IMG/VR virus record: IMGVR_UViG_3300045974_000183 | Coordinates: 1 to 39,303 of that record | From: a virus | Strand: one strand, 5' to 3' | Length of the DNA stretch: 39,303 nt | Part shown: piece by piece, positions 20,613-28,458 of the stretch | Layout: every line of letters starts with the position of its first letter | How positions within the stretch are numbered: position 1 is the first letter of the stretch | Program-made: the position numbers and the translations under genes | Notes under the pieces: model-generated | Databases searched by the model: none | Told to the model about the DNA's origin: nothing | What the model saw: only the letters and a program-made list of their open reading frames with translations

Positions 20613-21013
20613 TGGTCTTCGCGCCACACTACGATCAGATCGCCAACGCACTCAAGTACACACCACTTCGGCCTAGCGCGTCGACCGTGTTTACGAAGAT
20701 TGAGGCTCGGCTCGGCACGCTGGCGCCTCCGAAGAATCTCAAGGAACTGGAGAACCTGATGGAGCTTCTCCGAATGATGTCAGAGTTGGGGGGACGGATC
20801 CAGGCGGAACTGGGTGCACCGGAATCCATCATGGGCCAGACCCTTGAGTTCCAGAACGCATACAGGGATATCCGTGAGGTAGTGCTCATGCTTCGTGAGG
20901 GGAGCCGTGAGAATCAAAAACTCGCGTTCACGTCTCTGAAGACCATTCTTCGGTGCAGGCGGGCTGAAGACCGAAACTACCCAACCTACAAAGCTCGTGT
21001 GGAGATGAACTGA
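20612..21013 (+). CDS. Small helical protein between portal and scaffold (133 aa)
   Basis: ATG 20612 overlaps the portal stop (TGATG), with GGAG just upstream; GTG 20609 is an alternative. The protein is mainly helical (LKELENLMELLRMMSELGGRIQAELG, DIREVVLMLREGSRENQKL). Its stop overlaps the scaffold start. It could be a portal-associated or head assembly factor. No family recognised. Confidence 0.8.
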   Translation: MVFAPHYDQIANALKYTPLRPSASTVFTKIEARLGTLAPPKNLKELENLMELLRMMSELGGRIQAELGAPESIMGQTLEFQNAYRDIREVVLMLREGSRENQKLAFTSLKTILRCRRAEDRNYPTYKARVEMN

Positions 21014-21900
21014 TGGACACCCCGACCACCCCTTCCACGCCTGCGCCGCAGGCTCCCCCGTCTACCCCCGAGCCGAAGGCCGCGCCCGAGGCCCCCGCAA
21101 CTCCTGACCCGAAGGCTCTGGAGTTCCAACTCAAGACCCGCTTCGAGGCCGAGAAGCGGCAGATGGAGGCTCGCTACAAGAAGGAGATCGAGCAGGAGCG
21201 CGGCAAGTTCTCCGAGGTCGAGAAGGTCAAGCGGGAACTGGAGTCCTTGCTGGAGCAGGGCAAGCGGGATCCGGCGAGCCTCGGCAAGAAGCTCTGGGGC
21301 GGCGACAAGTGGTACGAGAACCTGACTGAGTACCAGTTGAACGGGGGCAAGATCACCCCTGAGATGCTCCAGTCGGCCCTGGACGAGAAGACCGAGACGA
21401 TCAAGCGGGAGTTCCAGACCGAGCGCGAGAAAGAGAAGCAGGCTGAGATGGAGCGGCTGCGCGGCGAGCAGGAGAGCCAGAAGCAGCAGGCGCGTCAGGA
21501 CTGGGTGGAGGAGGTCCAGTCTGAGTTGAAGGAGAACGCGACCAAGTTCCGGCTTGTCGCCAAGCACAACGCGCTCCCGGCGGTCGTCTCGTACATCGAG
21601 AACCACTACACCCAGACCGGCACACTCCTCTCCAACGAGGCTGGACTGAAGGCTGTCGAAGATCAGCTGCGGAAGGCTGTGTTTGACAGCATCGATGATG
21701 ACCTGTATACCGAATGGCAGAAGTCTCGGCAGGCTGCCAAACCTGCCCCCGTGCGGGAAACTCGCACACGGGAGCCCGAGGTCCGAACGCTCCACAACGG
21801 CTTGACGCGGAGCAGCACGGAACCGGCAAAGCGTCTGACCCGTGATGAGCGCATCCAGCGTGCCCTCACCCGGTTGGAGGAGCTTACGGGACCCCGATAG
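21013..21900 (+). CDS. Putative scaffolding protein (295 aa)
   Basis: A proline-rich N-terminus (TPSTPAPQAPPSTPEPK) leads to a long charged coiled coil (about residues 35-180, rich in Glu, Lys and Gln). A short folded segment follows (VAKHNALPAVVSYIENHYTQTG), then a basic C-terminus (TRSSTEPAKRLTRDERIQRALTRLEELTG). This helical, acidic-to-basic arrangement directly before the capsid gene is the usual layout of a scaffold that guides procapsid assembly and binds capsid through its basic end. The antisense frame over this region is a shadow. Confidence 0.88.
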   Translation: MDTPTTPSTPAPQAPPSTPEPKAAPEAPATPDPKALEFQLKTRFEAEKRQMEARYKKEIEQERGKFSEVEKVKRELESLLEQGKRDPASLGKKLWGGDKWYENLTEYQLNGGKITPEMLQSALDEKTETIKREFQTEREKEKQAEMERLRGEQESQKQQARQDWVEEVQSELKENATKFRLVAKHNALPAVVSYIENHYTQTGTLLSNEAGLKAVEDQLRKAVFDSIDDDLYTEWQKSRQAAKPAPVRETRTREPEVRTLHNGLTRSSTEPAKRLTRDERIQRALTRLEELTGPR

Positions 21901-21942
21901 TAGCGCGCCGAGGGCGCTCCACCCCAACCCAGGAGTGCCCTC

Positions 21943-23175
21943 GTGTCCGCTTACTTCGACCTCCCCGCAGCGACCGCCATCCTCAAGGAACTCTACGACG
22001 GACAGATCGTCGAGGATGAGGTCTACAAAGAGAATCCGTTCTACACGATGGTCCCGAAGAAGACGAACTTCTTCGGCAAGAACCGTCCGATCCCGCTCGC
22101 CTACGGCGTGAGCCAGGGCCGGTCGAGCCAGTTCGCGAACGCGCAGGCGAATCAGGCCCCGGCGCAGCTCGCGGAGTTCCTGCTCACCCGCAAGCGCGAC
22201 TACTCGCTCGCCACCCTCGACAACGAGACGCGCGAGGCGTCGTCCAACGACAAGGGCGCGTTCATCGACGCGATCACGAACGTGGTGGACTGGGCGATCC
22301 AGTCGATCACGATGTCGCTCGCCTCGGCCCTCTTCCGACCCGGCACTGGCACCATCGGCCAGGTCAACGCCTCGGGCCTCTCGACCGGCGTGATCACCCT
22401 CACGGACCCCTCCTCGGTGGTCCAGTTCGAGGTCAACCAGACCCTCCAGGCGTCCAGCCTCGACGGTGGCGGCACGACCCGCGCGGGCATCGGCTACGTC
22501 ATCGCTGTGGACCGCTTCGCGGGCACCGTCACCGTGGCCTCCTCGGGCTTCGGCGGCGCGGCGGCGACCCCGACCGCATGGGCGGCGAGCGACTTCCTGT
22601 TCGTCCAGGGCGACCAGAACCAGAAGATCAGCGGACTCCCGGCGTGGCTCCTCAACGCGGCCCCCTCGGGCTCGGACAACTTCTACGGGGTGAACCGCTC
22701 CGTGGACCGCTGGAGGCTCGCGGGTGGCTACTACGACGGCTCGGCGCAGAGCATCGAGGAAGCCGTGGTCGATGCCGCGATGCTCCTCGGTCGAGAAGGC
22801 GGAACGCCGAACATGTTCTGGGTTGGCTTCGCCTCCTACGGTGCGCTGGAGAAGGCACTCGGGAGCAAGGTGCAATACGTCGAGATGAAGGGTCCCGGCG
22901 AGATCGCGTTCGAGGGCATCAAGATCAACGGCCCGAAGGGCATGATCACGGTCCTCCCCGACCGCAACTGCCCCGCCTTCACCGGCTACCTGCTCAAGAT
23001 GTCCACCTGGACGCTGCACAGCCTCGGTGAGTGCCCGAAGATCCTCCGCTACGAGGACAACAACGAGATGCTCCGCATCACGAACGCCGATGCGATGGAA
23101 CTCCGCACCGGCTACTACGCGAACCTCGCGTGCGTGGCCCCGGCCTGGAACGCCCAGGTCAAGCTGTCCGCGTAA
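21943..23175 (+). CDS. Major capsid protein (410 aa)
   Basis: Starts at GTG 21943 with AGGAG about 8 bases upstream. The HK97-fold pattern is suggested by an N-terminal arm (FDLPAATAILKELYDGQIVEDEVYKENPFYTMVPKKTNFFG), a P-domain with long helix (SIEEAVVDAAMLLGREGG) and beta strands towards the C-terminus. The middle (VVQFEVNQTLQASSLDGGG and GTVTVASSGFGGAA) may be an inserted domain. It follows the scaffold gene and precedes small decoration-type genes. An 11-bp spaced inverted repeat (AGCGC...GCGCT, 21902-21918) lies before the ribosome site. Confidence 0.95.
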   Translation: MSAYFDLPAATAILKELYDGQIVEDEVYKENPFYTMVPKKTNFFGKNRPIPLAYGVSQGRSSQFANAQANQAPAQLAEFLLTRKRDYSLATLDNETREASSNDKGAFIDAITNVVDWAIQSITMSLASALFRPGTGTIGQVNASGLSTGVITLTDPSSVVQFEVNQTLQASSLDGGGTTRAGIGYVIAVDRFAGTVTVASSGFGGAAATPTAWAASDFLFVQGDQNQKISGLPAWLLNAAPSGSDNFYGVNRSVDRWRLAGGYYDGSAQSIEEAVVDAAMLLGREGGTPNMFWVGFASYGALEKALGSKVQYVEMKGPGEIAFEGIKINGPKGMITVLPDRNCPAFTGYLLKMSTWTLHSLGECPKILRYEDNNEMLRITNADAMELRTGYYANLACVAPAWNAQVKLSA

Positions 23176-23184
23176 GGGGACATC

Positions 23185-23625
23185 ATGGCGAATCGCAACT
23201 ACAGCCAGTTCCAACTTTCCCACGAGAAGTCCACGGTCACGATCTACGCGACCGTGGATCTCGTCTCGGGAGTGCCGGTTCTGAAAGCGTTCACGGCTCC
23301 CGCCACGGGCGGGGCCGGGAGCTACTCGACGGTCACGTCGTACAAGGGGATCAAGTCCATCTCCTACGCTGCGGTCGGCCTCCTGACGGTGAACCTCACC
23401 GACAACTTCGTGAGGCTCCTCGACGTGGAGATCACCGCAACGAACACGGACGGAGCCACCACTCCGACGATCCGAGGTGGGTTCGTCGTCTCGGAGCAGG
23501 TGGTCAACTCGACCACTCCCAAGTTCGTTCTCGGGATGACCAACGCTGCCGGGGCCCTCGCGCTTCCCGCTGCCACGGATCGCCTGCTCCTCGCAATCGT
23601 CCTCTCCAACTCGTCGGCTCAGTAA
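23185..23625 (+). CDS. Capsid decoration-type protein (146 aa)
   Basis: ATG 23185 follows AAGGGGAC. The protein is beta-rich with Ser/Thr/Val alternation (STVTIYATVDLVSGVPVLKAF, FVRLLDVEITATNTDG, GGFVVSEQVVNSTTPKFVLGM). No enzymatic motif. Directly after the capsid gene it is most likely a cement or decoration protein on the head surface. The family was not recognised. Confidence 0.8.
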   Translation: MANRNYSQFQLSHEKSTVTIYATVDLVSGVPVLKAFTAPATGGAGSYSTVTSYKGIKSISYAAVGLLTVNLTDNFVRLLDVEITATNTDGATTPTIRGGFVVSEQVVNSTTPKFVLGMTNAAGALALPAATDRLLLAIVLSNSSAQ

Positions 23626-23634
23626 GAGGGACAC

Positions 23635-24072
23635 ATGGCAATCACGGCATCCATCGCACTGTCCCCCTCTTCGACCACGGCTCCGACCGACGTGAACGCG
23701 CAGGTCACGGTGAACAACTCGGCGGGCGCGTCGGTCACGGTCACGAGCATCATCCCGACCGCTGTCGCCAAGACCTCGGGAACGCCTACGACCCCGACGC
23801 TGCTCGGCATCTGCACGGCGGGTTACCCCGGCCAGAACAACACGGTTCCGGCCACGGGCTCGGCGGTGTTCAGCTTCTCGCTGGCTCCCACGAGCCCGCA
23901 GACGAACACCTACTCGGTGAACCCGTTCCCGGTGGGTGTGACCCCGCTGGTTCCGCTCGCGATGCCCTCGTCCCAGGTCATCACGGTGGGCGCGACGGTC
24001 TTCACAAGCGACGGAGCCATCACGAACGCAACGACGGCTGACCTCACGGTCACGGGCTTCACCCCCGGCTAG
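23635..24072 (+). CDS. Ig-like decoration or head protein (145 aa)
   Basis: ATG 23635 follows AGAGGG. Composition is Thr/Ser/Pro/Val-rich with beta alternation (DVNAQVTVNNSAGASVTVTSI and ADLTVTGF), suggesting an immunoglobulin-like or beta-sandwich domain of the kind that decorates heads. Two cysteines are absent, except C in LLGICTAG. It is followed by GC-rich hairpins rather than another coupled gene, marking the end of a head sub-block. Confidence 0.75.
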   Translation: MAITASIALSPSSTTAPTDVNAQVTVNNSAGASVTVTSIIPTAVAKTSGTPTTPTLLGICTAGYPGQNNTVPATGSAVFSFSLAPTSPQTNTYSVNPFPVGVTPLVPLAMPSSQVITVGATVFTSDGAITNATTADLTVTGFTPG

Positions 24073-24100
24073 TCGTAGCCTCAGAAGTGAGGTAACCTGG

Positions 24101-24133
24101 AGCCCTCATCCCCACCCTCCGGGGGTGGGGGCT
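24101..24133 (+). terminator. GC-rich hairpin after head genes
   Basis: CCCCACCC (24110-24117) and GGGTGGGG (24123-24130) form a perfect 8-bp stem with a TCCGG loop. AGCC (24101) and GGCT (24130-24133) can extend it if the stem shifts. No U tract follows. A smaller CCTCA-GAAG-TGAGG hairpin (24079-24092) precedes it. It may attenuate transcription, lowering tail gene expression relative to capsid. Confidence 0.6.
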
Positions 24134-24149
24134 TCGTGCTGGAGGCAAG

Positions 24150-24926
24150 ATGCCGGCTGGACAGACGACACTCCTGGCCGTCCGTACCGCCGCTCGCCAG
24201 CGGTCGGACATGGTGAACTCCCTCTTCCTCACGGATGCGGAGTTCAACGCGAACATCGCGGCGAGCCACCAGGAACTCTATGACCTCCTGGTCGAAGCCT
24301 ACGGCAACGACTACTTCGTCGCTGGCACACCCGACAACTGGTATCAGTTCGCCTTCAACGGCACGAGCGCGGGCTTCCTGCTCCCCGATGGGACGGCGAC
24401 CTATCTCCTCAAGGACGGGCTGACGACCGCGCCCGCGTTCTACAAGCTCCTTGGGGTAGACCTCCAGCTTTCGGGCGCACCGGATGGCTGGCTCACGCTC
24501 AAGCCGTTCACGTTCATGGAGCGCAACCGCTTCTCCTTCCCGAACACCCAAGCGGCCTACGGGCGGCGCACGAACCTGCGCTACCGCATCCAGGGCAACT
24601 CGCTCTGGTTCACTCCGCTTCCATCGGGGAATCAGAACTGCCGCATCTGGTACGTTCCAAGGCTCACAGTTGCGTCCGCAGACTCCGACGTGATCGATGG
24701 GGTGAACGGCTGGGAGGAGTACATCGTGGTGGACGCTGCGATCAAGGCTCTCCAGAAGGAGGAGTCGGACGTGAGCGTCCTCATGGCGCAGAAGCAGGCT
24801 CTCATCCAGCGCATCAACTCAATCGCAGAGAACCGGGATGCAGGCTCCCCGGCCCGCGTGAGCGACTCCCGCCGGTCAGATGGCTTTGCCTCCACAGGCG
24901 GGTACGGTGGGGAGGAGTACAACTAG
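24150..24926 (+). CDS. Head-tail adaptor (neck) protein (258 aa)
   Basis: GGAGG lies upstream of ATG 24150. The N-terminal helices (AVRTAARQRSDMVNSLFLTDAEFNANI) and central beta-rich segment (WYQFAFNGTSAGFLLPDG, FMERNRFSFPN, LRYRIQGNSLWFTPLPSGN) are typical of the adaptor that fits under the portal in podophages. So is the WYV region with a C-terminal helix (ALIQRINSIAENRD). It is the usual bridge between portal and tail hub. It ends directly before the next gene's ATG. Confidence 0.85.
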   Translation: MPAGQTTLLAVRTAARQRSDMVNSLFLTDAEFNANIAASHQELYDLLVEAYGNDYFVAGTPDNWYQFAFNGTSAGFLLPDGTATYLLKDGLTTAPAFYKLLGVDLQLSGAPDGWLTLKPFTFMERNRFSFPNTQAAYGRRTNLRYRIQGNSLWFTPLPSGNQNCRIWYVPRLTVASADSDVIDGVNGWEEYIVVDAAIKALQKEESDVSVLMAQKQALIQRINSIAENRDAGSPARVSDSRRSDGFASTGGYGGEEYN

Positions 24927-25358
24927 ATGCAGGCCCCCACTACACTTCTGACGACGGACGCGATGCTGAACCGCGTCCAAGGTCTCATCGTGCCCGTGAT
25001 TCGTCAGATAGTGACCGCTCTCACGGTCCCTGGGGGCGTCGAACAGCAGGCGTGGCAGCCGCTCCCACTGTCGGGGGGCTGGGCGTCTTACGGTGGGGTC
25101 ACGAGTCCTCCAGGGTACTTCATGGACTCGCTGGGGCGCGTGCTGCTCCGGGGCGCGGTGGTGAAGTCTGGAGGGACGAGTACCATCTGCGTGCTCCCTG
25201 AGATGTACCGGCCCAAGTACATCGTGTCCCTCCCTACCGTGGGAGACGGGTTGTTCGCCTGTGTTCACGTCGATTCGGCGGGACTCGTGACGCTTGCTCT
25301 GGGTGCCGCTGCAACCTACATCCACCTGGATAGTGTCCAGTTTGATACGAGGGTGTGA
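24927..25358 (+). CDS. Short fibre-tip / receptor-binding-like protein (143 aa)
   Basis: A short helical N-terminus precedes a domain of the phage-fibre C-terminal type: WQPLPLSGGWASYGG, then PPGYFMDSLGRVLLRGAVVKSGG, LPEMYRPKYIVSLPT, and a final VTLALGAAATYIHLDSVQF. This W-x-GW...G-V-L-x-G pattern is common at tips of tail or neck fibres and receptor-binding proteins. Its place between adaptor and hub instead of in the fibre block suggests a neck or whisker appendage. The next gene overlaps its stop (TGATG). Confidence 0.75.
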   Translation: MQAPTTLLTTDAMLNRVQGLIVPVIRQIVTALTVPGGVEQQAWQPLPLSGGWASYGGVTSPPGYFMDSLGRVLLRGAVVKSGGTSTICVLPEMYRPKYIVSLPTVGDGLFACVHVDSAGLVTLALGAAATYIHLDSVQFDTRV

Positions 25359-28300
25359 TGGACACGCAGATCATCAACATCCCGTTCGCGCAGGGTGTCG
25401 ATACCAAGAGTGACCCGAAGCAGCTCCCGCCTGGGAAGCTCACGCTTCTGGAGAATGGGACGTTCGTCAGCCCCACCAGCATTACAGCCCGAAATGGGTT
25501 CACCACGGTGTCTGCCGCGGCTACCATACCCGATCAACTGTTCACGGATGGATCGGGCAGTAAGCTCTACGGGCTTAAGACGGGAACCCCATCAGTCTTC
25601 GGGCTCGTCGCAGGCACGCTCGCCCAGAACTCCGGGAACGTCGACTCAGGTGCGGGGGTGCGCGGGGCTTTCTATACGCCCGTGGCCCCAGCGCATGTAC
25701 AGAGGAGCGTGATCGGGGCCACTCCTCCTGTGGCGCTCCCAGTGGCGGGGTACATCGGCGGGGTCACGCACCCCTCGGATGGACTCGGACCGTATCTCCA
25801 GGTCTCGGCTTACCCTGACACAACGACATCTGTGCTCGTGACTGTGGCAGATGGGTACACGGGAGAGGTCTATTCCACGGGGATCATCACAGGTGTGCCG
25901 TTCACGAATTTGATGTTGTGGACCTACAACGTGGGCTTGACTGGCGCAGCCGTCATCGTCTTCTGCAATGGTACGACTAACGCAAAGGGGTTGGTGGTTT
26001 CAACAGGCTCCCTTGGTTCTTGGACACCTACGTCGGCTAGTGTGTTCTCGTTTGGCGCGCCGATTATGTCAGCCCGGGTCACCAACTCGCAGACTGCCGT
26101 GGTAGCGTCGTTCAACGGAGTCAATGTAACCTACAGTGAGGTCAACCCCTTTTCGGGGGCCGTACTCCACACTCAAACCACCGTGTCCGCTGTGGCGGTA
26201 GAGAAGGTGGCTATTGGGCCTGGGTACGGCTCGCCCTATGGGCTCGTGTATGAGTACAATGTTGCAGGTGTCGAGACCATCATCTATGTTGGACTGCTGC
26301 TTGACTTGACGACCGCTTACACGGGCGCTCCGCAGCCACTTACCACGGCTGCATCTGGAGCGGGTGTCACAGGCAGTATCTATGTCTCAGGCCAGTACAT
26401 CTACACAGATTGCATCGCTGCTGACACCTTCCCGGTCCAGATCAATGGGATGCGTCTCGTGACCGTGGCCTACGGGACTGGCGCGCTCTCGTTCACGCAC
26501 GTTAGGTCCCCCGGTGTGTATCTAGCGGGTGGCCCCGTCACCACGGCCTATGGGAGGGAGTTGATCCCCTGCTACTACGCAGGCCCTACGCAGGGGTGTT
26601 ACCTCCTGCTCGACGCGATCAACACCTACCTTCCGGCTGGGGGTTACAGTACACCAGGGATTGGGATCGAGTCGCCATCTCCCATCGCTCAGATTGCGCT
26701 AGGGTACGGCCCTACTACTGCCGCAGTCACCACCGCACACCCCTTCTTCTCCAACGTCGCAGGCACTCTCGTAGCCCCTACCCCGATGCCATTCCCCGAT
26801 GGGACGGGACTGTCCTGGGCTGCGTTCGAGATCTCCAATACGGAGATCGACTCCGGGGTGACGGTGCGGTCGCTTGTGCCCGTGCTGTACACCATCTGGC
26901 TTAGGTCATCCACCAATGCGGCCATCCCATCCTCTGGCAAGCTTGTCTTCACGGGTGGAAAGGCTTCTGGAGCGGGGAGTGTGATCTTTGGAATGGGTGT
27001 GGGGATGCAGTTCGATGGGCAGGGTTTCAACGAGAACAACTTTCTGTTCTACCCCGAGCCTCCCAAGTTCACCCCTGCGTCTGTGGGGGCTGTGTACACC
27101 TACCAGTATGTACAGGTCTGGGAGTACACAGACGGAACTGGAGTAGTGCAGCGCAGTGCGCCTAGCGTGCCTGTGACGGTGACCACGCTCCTCCCCATCG
27201 ACAACGCAGGGGGGCATGGAGTGACCGTAGCAGCGAGCACGATCCCCATCACGGGGCACGCGCCATACGGTGCGATCTACAGGACTACAAACAACGGGAC
27301 TGTCTTCTACAAGGTGGGCCAGCTCATCACAGACGGTGCCTGGTCCGGCCGATATTTGAAGTACACCGACGTGACAACTGACGCGCTCCTGCTCGGGAGC
27401 ACGCTTCTCTACACTACGGGTGGGGTGGTTGAGAATGCCCCACTCCCTCCGAGTCACGGGCTCACGAATCACCGCTCGCGCATCTTCGCCATCGACAGCA
27501 CGCACCCAGAGAACATCTGGTATTCTCGAGTTCTCTCTCAGGGGGCACCTGTTGAGTTCAGTGCCTCATTCATCTTTGGGACTCCGCAGGCTGGAGGCGG
27601 GTGTACGGCCCTCGCGTCGATGGATGACAAGCTCGTCATCTTCAAGGCTGATCGCATCTTCTACCTGTCTGGGCAGGGACCGGATGCGACGGGCGGAAAC
27701 AACGACTTCATCGAGGCGATCCCCATCGTCACCGACGTGGGGTGCATCAACCCGCGGTCAGTGGTGGTCACACCTTTCGGTGTGATGTTCCAGTCCCGCA
27801 AGGGCATCTGCCTCCTCGACCGCGCTCTCCAGATCTCCTACAAGGGATCCCCAGTGGAGGCCTATCTGACGGGGGCCATCACCCCTCTCATCTCCTCGGC
27901 AGTGTGTCTGCCGAAGGTGAGTCAAGTTCGGTTCACGATCCCCGGCTCCACGATCCTGGTCTACGACTACTTCGTGGACCAGTGGAGCGTATTCACGAAC
28001 CTCGCTGTCATCGATGCCTCCGTGGCTGATGGGGTCTACTACATCAGTACGGGCTCATCTCTCCAGGTGGAGTCCACATCGGAGATCTTAGATACCGGAA
28101 ACCTCTTCGGGAACCTCCGAGTCATCCTCGGGGCCGTCGCGATGGGGGGGCTTCCTGGGGTACAGCGCATCCGCAGGGCCATCGTAGAAGGGACCTGGGG
28201 GCCGCTCACCCGTCTGGACTGTTCCTACACATACGGCTTCGGCCCGGCGGGCAGCAAGGGCACCGTGTCTCTTTACGGGCCTCTTACAGCTGCACGGGTC

Positions 28301-28456
28301 CACCTACCTCTCCAGAAGGCATCTGCGGTAGCCCTCAGCCTCTCCTTCACCTGGACTACAGGGGAGAGTGCCCTACCCAGGCTCAGTTCCCTCGGTCTTG
28401 AAGTTGGTGTAAAGAAGGGTGGGGCCAAGATCCCCGCCGCTTTCAGCACGGGGTAA
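25358..28456 (+). CDS. Tail hub / gp10-like structural protein (1032 aa)
   Basis: I chose ATG 25358 (the upstream GTG gives only one extra residue). The start INIPFAQGVDTKSDPKQLPPG and LLENGTFVSPTSITARNGF is characteristic of the large tail-stabilisation or hub proteins of podophages (P22 gp10 functional class). The whole length is beta-rich, with many Gly/Thr/Ser stretches and repeated aromatic-Gly turns, suggesting propeller or sandwich domains. It should form the tail tube or hub closing the portal. Base composition appears slightly less GC-rich than its neighbours in the 25.9-27.4 kb part. Confidence 0.85.
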   Translation: MDTQIINIPFAQGVDTKSDPKQLPPGKLTLLENGTFVSPTSITARNGFTTVSAAATIPDQLFTDGSGSKLYGLKTGTPSVFGLVAGTLAQNSGNVDSGAGVRGAFYTPVAPAHVQRSVIGATPPVALPVAGYIGGVTHPSDGLGPYLQVSAYPDTTTSVLVTVADGYTGEVYSTGIITGVPFTNLMLWTYNVGLTGAAVIVFCNGTTNAKGLVVSTGSLGSWTPTSASVFSFGAPIMSARVTNSQTAVVASFNGVNVTYSEVNPFSGAVLHTQTTVSAVAVEKVAIGPGYGSPYGLVYEYNVAGVETIIYVGLLLDLTTAYTGAPQPLTTAASGAGVTGSIYVSGQYIYTDCIAADTFPVQINGMRLVTVAYGTGALSFTHVRSPGVYLAGGPVTTAYGRELIPCYYAGPTQGCYLLLDAINTYLPAGGYSTPGIGIESPSPIAQIALGYGPTTAAVTTAHPFFSNVAGTLVAPTPMPFPDGTGLSWAAFEISNTEIDSGVTVRSLVPVLYTIWLRSSTNAAIPSSGKLVFTGGKASGAGSVIFGMGVGMQFDGQGFNENNFLFYPEPPKFTPASVGAVYTYQYVQVWEYTDGTGVVQRSAPSVPVTVTTLLPIDNAGGHGVTVAASTIPITGHAPYGAIYRTTNNGTVFYKVGQLITDGAWSGRYLKYTDVTTDALLLGSTLLYTTGGVVENAPLPPSHGLTNHRSRIFAIDSTHPENIWYSRVLSQGAPVEFSASFIFGTPQAGGGCTALASMDDKLVIFKADRIFYLSGQGPDATGGNNDFIEAIPIVTDVGCINPRSVVVTPFGVMFQSRKGICLLDRALQISYKGSPVEAYLTGAITPLISSAVCLPKVSQVRFTIPGSTILVYDYFVDQWSVFTNLAVIDASVADGVYYISTGSSLQVESTSEILDTGNLFGNLRVILGAVAMGGLPGVQRIRRAIVEGTWGPLTRLDCSYTYGFGPAGSKGTVSLYGPLTAARVHLPLQKASAVALSLSFTWTTGESALPRLSSLGLEVGVKKGGAKIPAAFSTG

Positions 28457-28458
28457 CC

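Noticed and set aside
20986-23634. 882-aa minus-strand open frame opposite the scaffold and capsid genes
   Set aside because: Arg/Glu/Val-biased composition typical of the antisense of GC-rich coding DNA. The opposite strand encodes convincing scaffold and capsid proteins with ribosome sites.
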